Shown here piece after piece: positions 24,401-35,942 of a stretch of 64,000 nucleotides of DNA. The notes beneath the pieces are model-generated. The model was given only the letters and a program-made list of their open reading frames with translations. It made no database searches and was not told where the DNA came from. Each line of letters starts with the position of its first letter. The first letter of the stretch is position 1. Source of the stretch: Brassica napus (lineage: Eukaryota; Streptophyta; Magnoliopsida; Brassicales; Brassicaceae); contig NC_063448.1 of the NCBI RefSeq assembly GCF_020379485.1, positions 15,151,726 through 15,215,725 of the forward strand. Direction: 5' to 3'. Position numbers and translations under genes: made by a program.

Positions 24401-24964
24401 TGGAATCCAAGCTTGTCTTTGTAGAGGAATGATCTATAATAGTTTTGTTTGTGGTCTGTTTTGTGAATGTCTACTCTTTTAGTTGTGAATTTTTTGTAAA
24501 ATCAGTAATAATGTTTTCCAAGATGTATTAAATGTGTTAACAATGTGTTTACACATTTACAAATCAATGAAATAATAGACTTCAGTAGTCTTTTTCTTAT
24601 CTTTGGATCACTCATATGCAATAATAAACTCCAATGGCTTTTTTCTCATCTTAATAAACAAGAATGTTGGTAGCTTTATATTGATACAACATTTTAAGAA
24701 GCATTTTAACCCTTCTTCCAACTCATAACAATAGTCATCATTATTTTCTATAACAATAATACTTAAGAGATGGAAACAAACAATAGTAACTAGTCAAAGC
24801 ATATCATATTTTATTATAAGTTTGCGTTGAAAAACTTAGTCAAATTTAGTAAAACTAAGGGAGAAAACATATTTTGTAAATATGAGTTTTACATATCTTG
24901 AAGCTACTTATCACTCTTAAAAATACAAGTTATTCAAAAACTAACGTAGAAGACTTAAAAACTA

Positions 24965-25860
24965 GCGGAGAAGACGCGGACGACTTCAATCTAAGTTGTC
25001 CAGACGACTAAACTATACGTCGTCTGGTCAACGCAGAGGTTATTTTTGCAATTGACTTTGAAATCTGTTATTTCGGACGACTGAAAAATAAGTCGTCTAC
25101 TATTGTTTGGCTAAAAAAAACTCCAAAAAAGCTAGACGACTTACATTTCAGTCGTCATAGGTTAGTTTTGCATTTGACTGGATTATTTCAGAAGTTTGAC
25201 TTTTCTGGACGACTTACATTTCAGTCGTCTAGTGAAAATTAAAATAATAATATTTTTTAAAAAGTAGACGACTTATAGTTAAGTCGTCATAGGTTAGTTT
25301 TCCAATTGAAAAAAAAAACTTCAAGATTTAATTATATACATACGACTTATAATTCAGTCGTCCACGAGACGACTGAAATGTAAGTCGTCCAGGATTTACG
25401 AGGTTTGACCAGAATCTCGGAAAAAAATCCTGGACGACTTACAAGTAAGTCGTCTCGTGGACGACTGAATTATAAGTCGTCTGTGTATAATTAAATTTTG
25501 AAGTTTTTTTTTTCAATTGCAAAACTAACCTATGATGACTTAACTGTAAGTCGTCTACTTTTAAAAAAATATTATTATTTTAATTTTCGCCAGACGACTG
25601 AAATGTAAGTCGTCTGGGGAAGTCAAACTTCTGAAATTATCCAGTCAAATGCAAAACTAACCTATGACGACTGAAATGTAAGTCGTCTAGGTTCTTTGGA
25701 ATTTTTTTTGAAACCAAACAAAAACAGACGACTTAACTTTCAGTCGTCTCAGGTTACAGATTTCAAAGTCAATTGCAAAAATAACCTCTGCGTTGACCAG
25801 ACGACTTCCAGGTAAGTTGTCTACAGCCAGACGACTTCCCAAGTAAGTCGTCTGACGAAC
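24965..25860. repeat. About 0.9-kb inverted repeat (foldback)
   Basis: The two arms are complementary around a centre near 25412. The clearest check is 25026-25068 against 25756-25798, which are perfect reverse complements over 43 nt. The arms also alternate AGACGACTTACATTTCAGTC-type palindromic words. The spacer is about 25397-25427. A transcript through this region could form a long hairpin. Confidence 0.85.
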
Positions 25861-28800
25861 AGATCTGGAAAAAAACTCGATGTCATACCTTAAATTGGTG
25901 AGATAAGTTCCTTAGCATATATAAGGCTTCTCCAAGCACACAGAATCACAAACGAAAGTAACCCACCCAGAATCGTTAGCTTCTATGACTCTATGAACCA
26001 TAAAAAATGTAGAACCAAAATCTTGGGTTTTTTTAGCTCATTGTGGAGAGAAAGTGAGAGATATGTTGTGTTTAGTTCACAAGAATGGAAAAAGAAGAAG
26101 GGTAAATCGATTTTGGGAGCATTAAGAGCTTCAAATTGGTTGTTCATGGTGGTTGTGGTATTGATGACAATGGCAATCTTGTAATTACTTGAAGATGATG
26201 AGGGTGAGAGAGTAAAAATGTCATTTTCGAAGAAAAAAAAGAAAAAAAAAATTGATGGCATTTTCGTAAATTATATGAACTTGTGGGGTAAATAGGGCAA
26301 AACCAATTTTCAAAAAAAAATGAGGTTAGTTTTGTGTTTAACTTTAAGTTATAGGTCAATTCTGCAAAAAGCCCAAATTTAAAACATTAAATACAAGTAC
26401 TTAATCTTAAACTGATTTTTGTAAAAGTAAATTAACAAAAGTAAAAAATTATATTAAATTAACTTAATATTTATAATATTTTTGAAAATTAAACAAAAAA
26501 ATAAAAATGCAAGACTTTCAAACAATTATAACTATATAGGTTTAAAACATGTGGTTTCAAATTTTAGGTTATATGTCATTGACAATATTCGCAAATAACA
26601 TATACTATATATAACTCGAGGTTATAAATTATTGATAATGTCCACATATTATTTTAATGCATAAAAATATGCCAAATCATTTTTTCTTCTAAAAATGTCA
26701 ATATTACCAAAAATTGTTTATTTCAAAGCAAAATATAAATCAATATAAGAAGTTAAACTTAAAAGGTAAAAAAAACTATATATAAGTTACTTAATGTTTA
26801 ATTGATTTTTGAAAAATAACATAAAAATAACTATATAAATTCAAAACACACGATTTTAAAGTTTAGATTATATGATATTGAAAATAACAAATATATTATA
26901 TACAAGTTGATGCAATTTTTAAAGTTTAGGTTATATGCTATTGAAAATATTCAAAAATAGGATATATTATATATAAGTTAACTCTGTAAATCAATGAATG
27001 TTCACATATTATTTACTATATAAACTAAATCTTTGAAAGATGACCGTAAATTAATTAACAAATATTAATTTTAAAAAATCCAATAATTTATAATACTAAA
27101 AAGCGCATATTATTTCAAAATTTAGACTATATATTATTTGATTTGTTCATATAAAATTTACAAATATCATTGAAATTATACCAAATCAACATCTTAATTT
27201 GATATTTAAATAGAAAAAATCAGAAAACTATTTCTTTCAAAATAAAATTAAAATAGAATAAGTTAATAAATTATTTATCAAAATAATTTACTTGAAATAT
27301 AAAATAAATGTTTTAAATTAAACATAATATTCTAACTAACCAAAAAGAACAATTTTCAAAAACAAATCAAGTTTTTATAAAACAAAACAAAATATTCATG
27401 TATGTAAAATTAAAATTAATACAAAACTACAAAAATATAAACTAAAAATGTAAAAATTATCTTAAAAGTTAGATTAATATTTATATTAAATTATTTAAAA
27501 TTCAATATAAAAGATTTTAACAAGAAAAAACAAAATTATGTCTTTTTATGAGGATATAATTTAAAATTATCAAAAACATGCCAAATTAGAATCATAGTTT
27601 AATATGTTTATAAATCTGAAATTTCTATAAAAAATCTATTATATAAACTTAAAATATCAATTAAGATAAAAAAACAAAAAGAAAAAAATACTAACTTGAT
27701 ATATAAGCTAAGTCTCTCAAAAATAAACATAAAAATATTGATAAAAATTATATCATAAATTTTGTCAAGTCATAAAAATAGCATATACATCAAAATAAAA
27801 TAGATAGTTAAAATAATCTTAATTATAAAGGTATCGACTTAAAAATAAATATAAGTTTATACTCAGTTACACAAGTTTTTTAAAAAAATAATGGTTGATT
27901 TTGGTATTTTTCTTACTGAGCCAATTCATTTTTTTATTACAATAATTATACAAAGTTTTATTATAGATAAATGATGATAAAAATATTTTAATTGTGTAAG
28001 AAACATATTGTTAACTGGCTCATTTATCTATATATTTTCAAACTGCCATTTATCAATCAAATGAATTAATATAGTTATTTACTCATCAACAGTTAAAACT
28101 ATAATAACACTACTATATTATTTTTTGGAACAACGATTTTTTAGAAAATTATAATACAACTTCATTAATCTATTCAAATAGTTTTTTTTTAAATAAACCT
28201 AAAGATATTTTTAATCTACAAATATTTTTAGGATCTGGTCATTAATAATAAAAAAAAGTACATGGTGATTTTTCATAAGTATTTAATGTAATTCATCAGT
28301 AAAAGTTACATATGAAACTTTATTAAAGTAATTAACAAAACATATACAGTTAAAAATAATTTCAAACGAGTTTATCAAAGAAATATATTTGAAGAATTAA
28401 TAAAATATAGGAAACATAATAAAATCTAAAGAGGTTCACCAAATAAATTAGTTGAAATTTATAATATTATTTACAAATAATATTGACATTAGAGTATAGT
28501 TTCAGCGACAAGAAAAATAATAAATATGGGGTATATTCATTATATATTCGTCAGTGAAAATTATATTATCTAAAAAAATATTAATCAATAAATTAGAAAC
28601 AAGGAATTTTTGACAAACCTCTAAATATTAGAAAAATACATTTGAACTAATAAAACATCATAGCCCCGAGATTAACTTATACTCTAACTAGATCAAGTAG
28701 AAGATATATCTAATATTTTATATATTTTAATAAATAAAACATTAATTAATGTTAGTTTAAAATTCTATATATTTATTTCCTCTTTTCTCATATTTAGAAA

Positions 28801-29269
28801 TATATTTAATATTGTTTAAATATCATCAAAATTGTTATTATGATCAAAACGTAAATCTAAATATTATAATATTAGATATGAATTTTAAACAATTAAATAA
28901 GATTATTTCTAATATATATATATATACACAATAAGTATATAATAATTATAATTTCATTGTAATATTTAGTAAATTCAATGAAAAAAATCGACATTGTGCA
29001 TATAGATTAATCCTTTATGTCATTAAAAAAATGATAGAATTATACGTTTTTAGATTCTAACCTTCTTATAAAAATGTTTCAAATTTGTTTTCTCGATTTT
29101 TTTTTGAATATTTATTTTGAAATTCGAAAATTATTTTGTTAACTATTTAAGAAAATATTTTAAATTTTAAGTATTTATTTAAAAAAAAAAATCTTAAACC
29201 CCACCTTCCAAAACCCATCCCTCAAATCTAAACCTTAAATCTATATTAGTTAACCCTATGGATATAATT

Positions 29270-29444
29270 CAGTGGCGGATCTAGAAATATTTATTATCCG
29301 GGGCAGAACTATAAAATACAGTTTAATACTTCTATAAATTTGAATTATCAACAGGGGCATTGCAAAAAATCAGTGCAAAAATACATTAATTTGAAAAATT
29401 CATGGGGGGCAACCCCTCCTACCCTAGGTGTAGTTCCGCCACTG
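29270..29444. mobile_element. hAT-type MITE, 175 bp
   Basis: Terminal inverted repeats are CAGTGGCGGATCTAGAAA at the left and CAGTGGCGGAACTA (reverse complement of the right end). Flanking 8-mers ATATAATT (29262-29269) and ATATAAGT (29445-29452) match at 7 of 8, as expected for a hAT target duplication. It is non-coding and nested in the Helitron near its 3' end. Confidence 0.75.
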
Positions 29445-29749
29445 ATATAAGTGTTACTTTTTTTAAACTAAAGGTAAATGAGATTAAAGTAAATATGAAA
29501 ATAGTATTAAAAATGTGGTAGTTTAAACAATTCCTCAAAATAATAAAGCATATTTTGTATACAATTTCACATAAAATGTAAATAAACTATATATATGTTA
29601 TTTTGAAATTAAATTTATTATTAAAATAAGCGAGTCGAAAATCTAGTATAAATAATACTTAGCTTAAACACGGAGACTTGCGCTATGTAGCAAAGCTCGT
29701 CTTGAAAGGCACAGTGTGCGCCATCGCCACTCCCGTCAACAAAGCCGAC

Positions 29750-30697
29750 ATGATCTTCACGAAGATCTCCGATCTTCCGGTAAATTTGGTTGAGGAGATT
29801 CTGTCTAAGGTTCCGTTGAAATCAATGAGAGCAGTGCGTTTAACTTGCAAACGTTGGGAAGCTTTATGGAAAAGCCGAAGCTTTTCAAAGATGCATATTG
29901 ATAAAATAAGATCAGGTGAGTCTCTGATGATCGCAAAGATGGATTACCATCTTTATCTCGTGAGAATCGTTGTCAATGAAGATCCAATTATAGAGTGCCA
30001 AGGTAGACTTACTTGCAAAGACAAACAAACTAAGATATCTCAAGTTTTCCACTGTGATGGTTTATTGTTATGCTTCTTGAAAGATGATGTTACCAAATAT
30101 ATTGTTTGGAATCCATATTTGGGTCAAACTAGGTCCATAGAGTCTCCATACTCTCACCGCCGCCCAGACAGATGCCCAGCCGCCGGATGGAACTGGTTCA
30201 CATACGGATGGAAGAACTGGTTCACATACGCTCTCGGATACGAGGACAAAGGCTCAACTTGTCGTGGCTACAAATTATTGAGGTTTATAGACAAAATTTT
30301 TGATACACCTAGAGACCAGTTTTCATGTTATAAGATTTACGATTTGGACTCCAGTACATGGAAGACTCTTGACATCACTCCAAACTCTCCGCGTATACTA
30401 CCTTCTCATAGGGGTGGTGTGTCTCTCAAAGGAAACACGTACTGGCTTGCTTCACAAAGAAACGCAGGACAATACGTGCTTGACGATCACATAATCTGTT
30501 TCGATTTTACAAGTGAGAGTTTTGGTCCTCTTCTGCCTCTTCCGTTCTACGCTGGAGCTAATGACGATGTGACTTTATCGTGTGTTAGAGAAGACAAGCT
30601 TGCTCTTTCACTTTCTCGCATCAACGAAGCATCTCAACTGGAGTGCATATCAAGCAACCTGCTGTTGGAGGCAAAAGGAAACAACACAAGGATTTAG
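29750..30697 (+). CDS. F-box protein with FBA-type domain, short C-terminus
   Basis: This is a probable substrate-recognition subunit of an SCF E3 ubiquitin ligase, with the F-box binding SKP1/ASK. The first ATG in the frame (29750) gives 315 aa. Residues about 5-50 are a canonical F-box (ISDLPVNLVEEILSKVPLKS, then VRLTCKRWEALW). From about 75 onwards come FBA_1 features: CDGLLLC, IVWNPYLGQTR, ALGYE, YKIYDLDSSTWK, GNTYWLA and the CFDFTSESFGPLLPLP signature, all in order. The frame ends with CISSNLLLEAKGNNTRI. Relatives continue here with an IWVTTKI-like strand and reach about 370-400 aa, so the end looks replaced or truncated. A small in-frame duplication repeats WNWFTYG as KNWFTYA (about 30188-30230). 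The gene starts about 100 bp after the Helitron end at 29646. It is intronless, as is common in this fast-evolving family, and could be a functional variant or a recent pseudogene. Confidence 0.8.
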   Translation: MIFTKISDLPVNLVEEILSKVPLKSMRAVRLTCKRWEALWKSRSFSKMHIDKIRSGESLMIAKMDYHLYLVRIVVNEDPIIECQGRLTCKDKQTKISQVFHCDGLLLCFLKDDVTKYIVWNPYLGQTRSIESPYSHRRPDRCPAAGWNWFTYGWKNWFTYALGYEDKGSTCRGYKLLRFIDKIFDTPRDQFSCYKIYDLDSSTWKTLDITPNSPRILPSHRGGVSLKGNTYWLASQRNAGQYVLDDHIICFDFTSESFGPLLPLPFYAGANDDVTLSCVREDKLALSLSRINEASQLECISSNLLLEAKGNNTRI

Positions 30698-31024
30698 AAG
30701 CGCAAGGATATGATAAAACAGAAAAAAAAAGAAGATGATTAGTCTCTCAGGTAACAAAGCTTGTACTTGCATTTACTCATTCTTCACTTTGTCTTTTCTT
30801 AAGCTGACCTTGTTTTGGTGTTGTTAAACCTTCTTTTACAACTTTTTTAAATCTTTTATTACGGCTATAAACTCAACTAAATAGAAAAAAGGCGTATGGT
30901 TCGAGTGTGGACATAGGATGTTTAGAAACAAAACAGAACTAACAATGAAATCTACTTCTTTAGCGAAAGTAATCATGAACCATGATGATGATGAAGCAAA
31001 AGCTATACACATTTGTTGGCCCCT
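30698..31024. other. Convergent intergenic spacer
   Basis: This 327-bp gap separates the 3' ends of the F-box and hydrolase genes. The block 30863-30955 matches about 6995-7073. Confidence 0.6.
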
Positions 31025-32902
31025 CTATTCTTCTTGGTCTCCTCCTAGCTGCTGCTGTTGAGCTTCGTTCGGCAATGTCTGAGGGCTCTTCCGGAATACA
31101 TGTTTCCTGCACCGCTCAAAGATACTGTCGTAGATCAAATCAAACTCCACACCTGCTCTCTCTCGGTTCACAATGAATAGAATATGATCCGCCTCCACGA
31201 TCTTGTAGTACCTGTGGAGAAAACATTCAAGAACACCCGGTAAGACTCTCTTATCTTCACTGAATCTTCGAGAGAAGCTATCATCGAAGACTAACCAAAT
31301 GCCTGGTTGGAGAGGGAGACAATCTGAGTCACTATGAACAATGAGGTTGGAATGTTCAACAGGGATTCGTGGGTGAGTCATGGATATAGTGTTCAACGCT
31401 CCATCATTGTCCTGCCAATCTTCATCTCTGCAAAAAGAAAACAGTTTAAACTACAGATTTGTATGATGTCTAGTGTGCATCATTACACAAACCTTTACCT
31501 GTAACCCTTATAAGGCAGAGGGATGTCAGGAGGAAACCGCCACTGACTCATCTGCAACACACGGATGAAAAGCAGAGGATGGATCCCCATCACACCCGAA
31601 GGAACAGTCATCATTCCAAGTGGCTTTCTAGTGCGCTTAGTCGCGTAGCTGAAGTAGAACGTGTTCGGGAAAGTCTTGAGATTAGCGTTGAGCTTCATGG
31701 AGCCTTGGATTGAGAGGTCAGGCAGGATCCAATCTCCTGATGATGCAAAAGGGCCTGCGTTTCCAAGGAGGCAATCAACAAGGCCGCGCAAACCTGTCTT
31801 CTTCCAGGACATGTTGAAATGGTCGAACCCGAAGTTGTAATAGGATTTAAGCCAAGGAATGTCGAGCCAGTCGTACATTACGACTCCAAGTTTACAGATC
31901 TGAAGGAGGGATATGAGTTTGAGAGACGTCCCGTCCTCTGGCCTGACATTGTCATATATATATTTTGGATTATTAACTCCCAATGATTTTCAGCTAAGAG
32001 ATCATAAGAAAGGTAGAGCAAAAAACTCACGATATTCCATCAAGGTAGGTTCGAGTAGTCCCGTTTAATGCTCCTGACAAGGATGTTAAACTCAAAACCC
32101 AGTTCTCATTTGTGTTCTCGTAACCATCAAACATCTGTAACACCACAAGCTAATCAACTTCAATAACACAGCACAACTAAAACCAAATCCTGATCGTCTT
32201 CATTTTCAAATTACCTTGTCAGAGAGCATTTGCTGCAAGACACGAACAACTTGAGCACCAGCAGAGTGACCAACAAAGTGAATAGGATGATCTTCATCCC
32301 ATTCTTGATACTCCCCTGAAAGTAACAACATCGAAGCTTCATCAGCAGAAAGAGTGAATCAAAAGCTACTCAAACAAAGACTAAACCTTTCTCATAGAAA
32401 CGACCGAACTGAGAATGCCCACAAGCTTTACTATGATCTTCACCATAATCAACTCTTCCACCTTTCAAGTAATAAAACAACTCTCTTGCCCTATCGTGTA
32501 CACTCGTCAAAGACCCCAAATCAGGAACCAACACTCTCTCATCCTTCTTCTCAGCTCCAGCAAAGTACGATAACCCACCTAATCTCTGCAATCCCCTAAA
32601 CCCCAATCAACCAAAGACAAACAAAAGAAACATCAAACAAGAGAAGAGATCTTTTTGCTTACTCCTTTCCCAAATCCGAAAATGCCATGGACTAAAACAA
32701 TCGGAGGCAGATCATTGACTTGAGTTGTACTTCGTTTGACTTCGCCGGTGGTTTTGGACTTGAAGATTGACTCGCTCAACCTCTGCGTGAGATCTCCAGC
32801 CACGGCTGAGCTGAATATGTAAAGCCCATACATCATGTGAACGACGGAGCTCACTGACAGCTCCGCTAGCTGAAGAGCAGTTACAACCAACCGTTGAATC
32901 AT
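31025..32902 (-). CDS. Alpha/beta-hydrolase, family I.5-like lipase
   Basis: Six exons (32663-32902, 32387-32585, 32215-32315, 32031-32134, 31499-31942, 31025-31427) with GT/AG introns join in frame to 496 aa. A hydrophobic N-terminus (MIQRLVVTALQLAELSVSSV) could be a signal or membrane anchor. Hydrolase landmarks run in order: PPIVLVHGIFGFG oxyanion loop (about 66-78), nucleophile elbow GHSAG with Ser164, LNGTT, WQDNDGALNTISM supplying the likely catalytic Asp371, and EADHILF with likely His444. The NDGxxNTxSM and late DH arrangement is that of bacterial family I.5 lipases, which have plant homologues. It probably hydrolyses lipid or other esters; the substrate is unknown. From memory the closest Arabidopsis genes are the paralogues At1g10740 and At1g23330, next to DUF239 genes as here. 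All key residues are present and there is no break. Confidence 0.88.
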
Positions 32903-33695
32903 CCTCAAAAACTCGACCTTTCGTCTCTTTTACAAATACCCAGAACCAGAAGAAACTCAAAGACGCAGACTTTTTCAAAACCCAGTAATCAAAATCTGAT
33001 CTTTTTCGACGACATTGAATCAAAGATGAAGATTCTTTCTACTTGTCGTCGTTAGCTTCTAGAAGAAAGATTTTGCCTCTCACCACACACTACTTTCTCG
33101 TTCGTTTGTATTTTTACCTGACGCATGAAAACGCTTTCTTTGCCTATAAAGTCCAATGAAAGACTCACACTTGTTCTCTTTTCTTTTTTATTTTAAAATT
33201 TAAATTGTTTTTCCTCTCTGGGGAAGACGCGTCTAGAATGAAAAGAAAAGCTCCAAAGAAGAAGAACTCTGTTTTAATTCCTCTCTGTGGACGCCACGTG
33301 TTCGTTTTGCAAATAAAGTGGGTCCCGCTGAGATATGGTTCAGCAAACTGAACAATACTATACTTCGTTTTATAATGTTTTTTTAATTTTGAAATTAAAA
33401 TAAACGCTTGGTTGGTAGTAGGAGCAGTTGATGAACTGTCCTGAGAAAATTCATGTTTCGTGAAATTTCGTGTAATAACTAATTAGGAGTGGACCATACT
33501 GAATTGTTATCACGTTGTACACGACTCTTTGTGTTTTTGGTGGGACTTGGGAAAATAGTTTACCAAAATTATATTTTAAAAAATGAAGATTTCATGGAAT
33601 TTTCAATGAAATAAATTTATTTTTATTTTTTTCACTTAATCCCCTCTCCTGTATATTATTTATGAAACATTACAACTTCTTTTTGTATCCACGTA
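32903..33695. other. Upstream region of the hydrolase gene
   Basis: This contains the presumed 5' UTR and promoter of the minus-strand hydrolase (32903 to about 33200). A TTTATAGG word and an ATTGG (CCAAT) box lie near 33140-33160. Beyond 33360 it is AT-rich and featureless. Confidence 0.4.
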
Positions 33696-35272
33696 TCTTC
33701 ACTACGATGATTCTTAGAATTATTAGAGAAATAGGTTGGTCCATCTAATTATACAATAAGTTTTTTATTAAACTAACTATAAATTCATTATTAATGTCAT
33801 TTATTATTTCCTTAAATAAAATTACGGAATTGACTAATGTGGCTAAAGTATATACGACAAGTAGTGATTTTGAATAATAAAGATCTCATAAAAAATAATG
33901 TATCTTCTATCAAATTTGTTTAATTTTAAACTATTAAAATAATTTAAATAAATAACAATAATCATATTATAAAAATTTAGAAGTTTCTGTATATGTTATA
34001 TTTTTGAATTTTAAAAAGCGACTATAAATTACTAAAACTATTAAAAGTCTCACATTCAAATTTTACGATCCATGATTTAAAATTTTTGTTATGACAAAAT
34101 ACAAATGGTTACAAAATCATATAAGTAAAAGTCTAATTTAATTAATCATTAAGATTTAAAATATATATGTATATATATCATTCTAAATTAAACTATAAAC
34201 CATATTGAATAAATAAATATTTTAATTTCAAAATTTACTTTGATTAATTTTTTTTGATAAAAGTTTTGAACTAACATTGATAAAAAAGTTTTAATTATAA
34301 ATTACTAAAATTATTAATCCCACAATGAAAATTTTGTTATCAGTAATTTAAAGTTTTTGCTATTAAAGATACACATGATCAAAACAACAAATGAGTAGAA
34401 AGCATCATTTAATAGTCATTAATATTAAAAATATACTATGTATGTTAATATCATTTAAATTTAATTACATATCCTATCAAATTTAAAAAAAAATTGTTTG
34501 GATTAATTAGGCATGGGCATTTTAACGTGGACCCGAAGACCCGAACCGGAACCGACCCAAAAATACCCGACCCGGAACCGGACCGGAAATTTACAAGTAC
34601 CTTTTGGGTCTAAATTTTTTTTACCCGAAAGAATCAGAACCGAAAAGGAACCGACCCGAATAGACCCGGACCCGAAAAGAACCGACCCGATAAGAACCGA
34701 TTTTTACCCGACTTAAAAACAAGTATATCTAAAACTATGATGTTTTTGTGTTCTATTTTATATATATTATTTTATAATTTAGTTGAAATATCTTTTGTTA
34801 ACAACATCTGTTATTATTTTTTAACATTTTTAAAGTAATATAAAGATTTAAAATGTAAAATTTAGAGTTTTAAAATGTTTTATTTTAATTATTAATAGTT
34901 TCATTTAAGTTGTTTTGTAAAATTTTAGATATATATGACAAATATTCAACTAAAGTTGATGGAATTGGGTATATCATGTCCTTTTCAAATCCTAAATACC
35001 CGAGCCCGATCCGGATCCGATATGGACCCAAAAAATTACGGATATTTTATGGGTATTTTAATTATAGACCCAAACCGATCCGGATCCGAGAAGAACCGAC
35101 CCGAACCGAAAATTTCTAAGTACCTATTGGGTCTAAATATTTAGGACTCGAAAAGACCCGGACCCAAAAAGAACTGGTCTGAACCCGACCCGAAAACCCG
35201 AATGCCCAAGCCTAAAATTAATAAAATTGATTTATACGTTCGTACCAATTTATCCCGCGGGTTTTACTGTAG
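33696..35272 (+). mobile_element. Non-autonomous Helitron, copy 2, split by a MITE
   Basis: The element begins A|TCTTCACTACGATGATTC at 33696 and ends ATCCCGCGGGTTTTACTGTAG at 35272, followed by T. It is homologous to 18991-19967 in the opposite orientation. A hAT-like insertion (34508-35214) interrupts it. The sequence resumes at ATTAATAAAATTGATTTATA, exactly where copy 1 continues. Confidence 0.65.
34508..35214. mobile_element. hAT-like MITE with GACCCGAACC repeats
   Basis: Inverted ends are TAGGCATGGGCATT (34508) and, reverse-complemented, TAGGCTTGGGCATT (35214). Flanking 8-mers GGATTAAT (34500-34507) and AAATTAAT (35215-35222) match at 6 of 8. Subterminal regions are packed with ACCCGAACCGGA/ACCCGACCC words in inverted arrangement. 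There is no transposase. The interruption of a Helitron copy gives independent support for the insertion borders. Confidence 0.7.
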
Positions 35273-35942
35273 TTTTTATTAAACATACTTTTACAACATG
35301 AACCCCAAAAAAACAAATGGGCAACCAGCATACTGACCCATTCGACATATACTTAAAAGAACAAGGCCCAATGGTCCAAGTAACACCCAAATCAGAGGAA
35401 GAAAAACGGTGATGAGCCACATCTACGTGTTATCCACTTGAGGACGAAACAACACGTGCTGGAATAACCTCCATCGTCTTCACCGAGACTTTGTTGTTGC
35501 CGGAACTGAACGGCAATCACCGGAACTGAACAGCTACCACCGGATCCTAGCGGGAACACGATCACAATCAACGAACCACCATCTTCGAAGCATACTCCTT
35601 CATCACCTGAACCACCATCCCTTGGAGAGCATCAATCGACCCATCGAGAGCTCATCCACACACCGATCACCAAACACAAAGATTCCAAACCATCCCACAG
35701 ATCATACGCTTCAAGAGTCAAATACTAGATGAGAACATAAGCTAGCTAGTTATACCAAACCCCTAGAAACTAAGCCAACAGGAAGAAAGGATCTTCCTTT
35801 GGAGACATAAACCGGCTGAGGCTAAACTGAATCACCGGAGACATAGAACCAAACAACCAAAAACAAAGGGCTGAAAGAATCTAAAAATAAAAGATTAAAT
35901 TCTCGAAGTTTAGGAGAAATCTTGAAGAATCAGATGAGAAAT
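35273..35942. other. Intergenic, unclassified
   Basis: This is moderately GC-rich, with CACCGGA-type words (35515-35545). No gene or terminal repeat was identified. It may be a fragment of a retroelement leader. Confidence 0.3.

Larger units (their letters stand above)
22392..26374. mobile_element. Mutator-like element with 9-bp TSD
   Basis: The 3983-bp element is flanked by AAATTTAAA at 22383-22391 and 26375-26383, the 9-bp TSD length typical of Mutator. Ends are imperfect inverted repeats: GGGGTTTTTGCCAAAACTAACC at the left and, reverse-complemented, GGGCTTTTTGCAGAATTGACC at the right. Both lead into CAAACTAACC-like sequence. No transposase is seen, only repeats. GTCGTCT-type words fill it, a 554-bp-period duplication lies at 23300-24330 and a large inverted repeat at 24965-25860. 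A 63-codon frame at 25993-26184 with a hydrophobic end is unrecognised. Confidence 0.8.
20591..29646 (+). mobile_element. Helitron with nested insertions
   Basis: The element begins A|TCTATACTATATAAAAATTG at 20591, a typical Brassicaceae Helitron 5' end. It ends GCGAGTCGAAAATCTAG at 29646, followed by T. Removing the nested 4-kb Mutator-like element and a 175-bp MITE leaves about 4.9 kb of very AT-rich, non-coding body. 5'-end-like blocks (ATATAAAAGTTGAGACTATA and similar) recur near 21478 and 26616, and a related internal block lies near 21036. This suggests stacked or chimeric Helitrons rather than a single clean copy. No Rep/helicase is present. Confidence 0.55.

Noticed and set aside
24965..25860. 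CRISPR-like or MIR gene interpretation of alternating GACGACTT words
   Set aside because: The words are palindromic parts of a large foldback in a transposon, with irregular spacing. No defined mature miRNA arrangement is evident.
25993..26184. 63-aa ORF with hydrophobic C-terminus
   Set aside because: It lies in a transposon, is short, has no homology I recognise, and overlaps an antisense low-complexity frame.
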